From: Mycobacterium sp. PS03-16
Lineage (GTDB): Bacteria; Actinomycetota; Actinomycetes; Mycobacteriales; Mycobacteriaceae
Direction of reading: 5' to 3'
Assembly (NCBI RefSeq): GCF_004570325.1
Contig: NZ_SPQO01000002.1
Coordinates: forward strand, 124,001-188,000
DNA: 64,000 nucleotides
Below, piece by piece: positions 61,518-64,000 of the stretch. Positions within the stretch are counted from its first letter, which is position 1, and every line of letters starts with the position of its first letter. Under the pieces are notes generated by a model. The model was not told the origin of the DNA. It saw only the letters and a program-made list of their open reading frames with translations, and searched no databases. The position numbers and the translations under genes were made by a program.

Positions 61518-61863
61518 GACATCCTCCTGGGGACCGGCGTCACTGCCCGGCTTCTCATGCTCCGCTTGTCCGATGACGCCGCCCAGTAGGCGCGCGCACA
61601 CGATTGGGGAGCAGTTGGGTATCGAAACGGTGCTGGGCGGGAGGCCCGGTCCGTGGTTGGGGGTGCGGCCGAACGATGCGGTGCGGTCCGGTACCCGCCG
61701 GAGTGGCCGGCGGGGAAAGGACACGCGTCCGTTGCACGACCGCTAGTTTTCACCGCGACTCATCTTAAAGAACCCTTAAGTAACTGCCAAACCAAACGGC
61801 TGATTGAGGCCTGCGTCACACTTTGCCGCCGCAACGGCTCGGCGTCCACCGCAGCGGTTTGGG
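61518..61863. other. Intergenic region with probable promoter
   Basis: About 345 bp between ispE and the acyl-AMP ligase gene. It should carry the ligase promoter; an AT-rich stretch around 61760-61790 (TTAAAGAACCCTTAAG) stands out against the GC-rich background. I see no gene, repeat or structured RNA here. Confidence 0.4.
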
Positions 61864-62832
61864 CTACCGCGACGGCGACGGCGCGGGCACCACCCGGGCG
61901 CCCTGCACGGGCCCGCTGGCCACCCGCACCGTGCGGCACACGCCCGCGCCGGCCAGCTGGGCACCGATGTCGATCGCCGCGGGCGACGACGGGCACAGGA
62001 ACGCACACGTCGGCCCCGATCCGGATACGAGCGCGGCGAGCGCGCCGGCGTCCAGGCCGGCCCGCAGGGTGCGGCGCAGTTCCGGGTACAGGCTGAGCGC
62101 CGGGGCCTGCAGATCGTTACCCAGCAGCGGCGCCAGCCGGCGCGGGTCACCCGACGACAGCGCGGCCAGCATCGGTTCCGGATCGCCCAGCCGCTCGGGC
62201 TGTGCCCGGCTGCCGTCGGTGATGGCGCGCAGCCGGTCGAGTTCACCGAACACCTTCGGCGTCGACAGGCCCTCGTGCGCGAACGCGAGCACCCAGTGGA
62301 ACGTGGAACGCGCCAGCACGGTCGCCAGCTCCTCGCCGCGGCCGGTACCCAGCGCCGTGCCACCGTGCAACGCGAACGGGACGTCGCTGCCGAGTTCGGC
62401 GGCCATCGCGTGCAGGTCCCGGCGCGGCACGCCGAGTTCCCACAGGTGGTTCATGGCGACCAGTACGCCCGCGGCGTCCGCACTGCCGCCGGCCATTCCG
62501 CCCGCCACGGGGATCGACTTCTCGATCGAGATCGCCACGTCCGGCGCCCGTCCGACGTGTTCGGCCATCAGCTCCGCGGCCCGCCACGCCAGATTGCGCG
62601 CATCGGTGGGCAGATGCTCGACGCCCTCACCGGACATCTCCAACGACAGCACGTCGGCGGTGGAGACCGTCACCTCGTCGAGCAGCGAGACGGCATGGAA
62701 CACCGTGGTGAGGTCGTGATAACCGTCGTCGCGCAGCTCGCCGACAGCCAGGAAAAGGTTGACCTTGCCCGGAACCCGCACGGTGACCGATCCGGTGGGA
62801 ACCCACTCGGAGGCGGTGTTGCCGTCACGCAC
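61864..62832 (-). CDS. ispE: 4-diphosphocytidyl-2-C-methyl-D-erythritol kinase
   Basis: A 322-residue GHMP kinase of the MEP isoprenoid pathway. Motifs include the N-terminal [14 protein letters not shown], the ATP loop [35 protein letters not shown] and the C-terminal [12 protein letters not shown]. It phosphorylates CDP-ME. The length and position after ksgA match Rv1011. Confidence 0.96.
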   Translation of the reverse strand: MRDGNTASEWVPTGSVTVRVPGKVNLFLAVGELRDDGYHDLTTVFHAVSLLDEVTVSTADVLSLEMSGEGVEHLPTDARNLAWRAAELMAEHVGRAPDVAISIEKSIPVAGGMAGGSADAAGVLVAMNHLWELGVPRRDLHAMAAELGSDVPFALHGGTALGTGRGEELATVLARSTFHWVLAFAHEGLSTPKVFGELDRLRAITDGSRAQPERLGDPEPMLAALSSGDPRRLAPLLGNDLQAPALSLYPELRRTLRAGLDAGALAALVSGSGPTCAFLCPSSPAAIDIGAQLAGAGVCRTVRVASGPVQGARVVPAPSPSR

Positions 62833-62882
62833 GAAACGACACTATCGCCGCACTCGGGTGCCGCAAACCCGGGCCGGCCGCG

Positions 62883-64000
<1,118 letters not shown>

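Overview
The window comes from a high-GC actinobacterium of the Mycobacterium/Mycolicibacterium group. From about 24.9 kb to the right edge the gene content and order match the M. tuberculosis block Rv1009-Rv1031, read in reverse. It contains rpfB (partial), ksgA, ispE, pks16-like, pth, rplY, lpqT, prs, glmU, tRNA-Gln, a TetR gene, mfd, mazG, lpqU, eno, ftsB-like, a DUF501 gene, ppx and the kdp operon. Inserted among these are efeOB, a propionyl-CoA synthetase gene, two DUF4383 genes, arsC, an SDR gene, a DrrAB-like ABC exporter, an Fe-S protein gene and a DUF488 gene. This part is ordinary chromosome with tight overlapping operons and no visible gene decay.

The left part (1 to about 24.78 kb) is accessory DNA. 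It ends exactly inside a tRNA-Leu(UAA) gene, of which only the 5' part remains (24777-24818, minus strand). No integrase is visible, so the element extends off the left edge.

The island has three sections. (i) 1-13.4 kb is a metal and cell-envelope module. It holds a lpqS-like/cysK2/MFS operon (copper-responsive in M. tuberculosis), a BlaI/BlaR-type repressor and membrane peptidase pair, RipA-, RipB- and RipC-like NlpC/P60 hydrolases, an OmpR/histidine kinase pair, an orphan regulator with a degenerate receiver, a Met/His-rich DUF305 lipoprotein and a BNR-repeat lipoprotein. At least six promoter regions share a dyad of TACGTA-type half-sites 11 bp apart, which suggests one BlaI-controlled regulon. 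(ii) 13.9-16.7 kb is decayed. It holds an mbcA antitoxin gene with a frameshifted mbcT toxin, a broken hypothetical gene fused to an alkyl-sulfatase tail, and a coiled-coil hypothetical gene. (iii) 17.2-24.3 kb looks like a defence section. It holds a nuclease-NACHT protein (frameshifted near its C-terminus) and a lower-GC three-gene operon on the minus strand: an SMC/RecF-like ATPase, a soluble HEAT-type histidine kinase, and a response-regulator receiver fused to an aminoglycoside-phosphotransferase-like kinase. That operon is the best candidate here for an undescribed system.

Protein-family calls rest on motifs, lengths, gene order and remembered family sequences. No searches were run.
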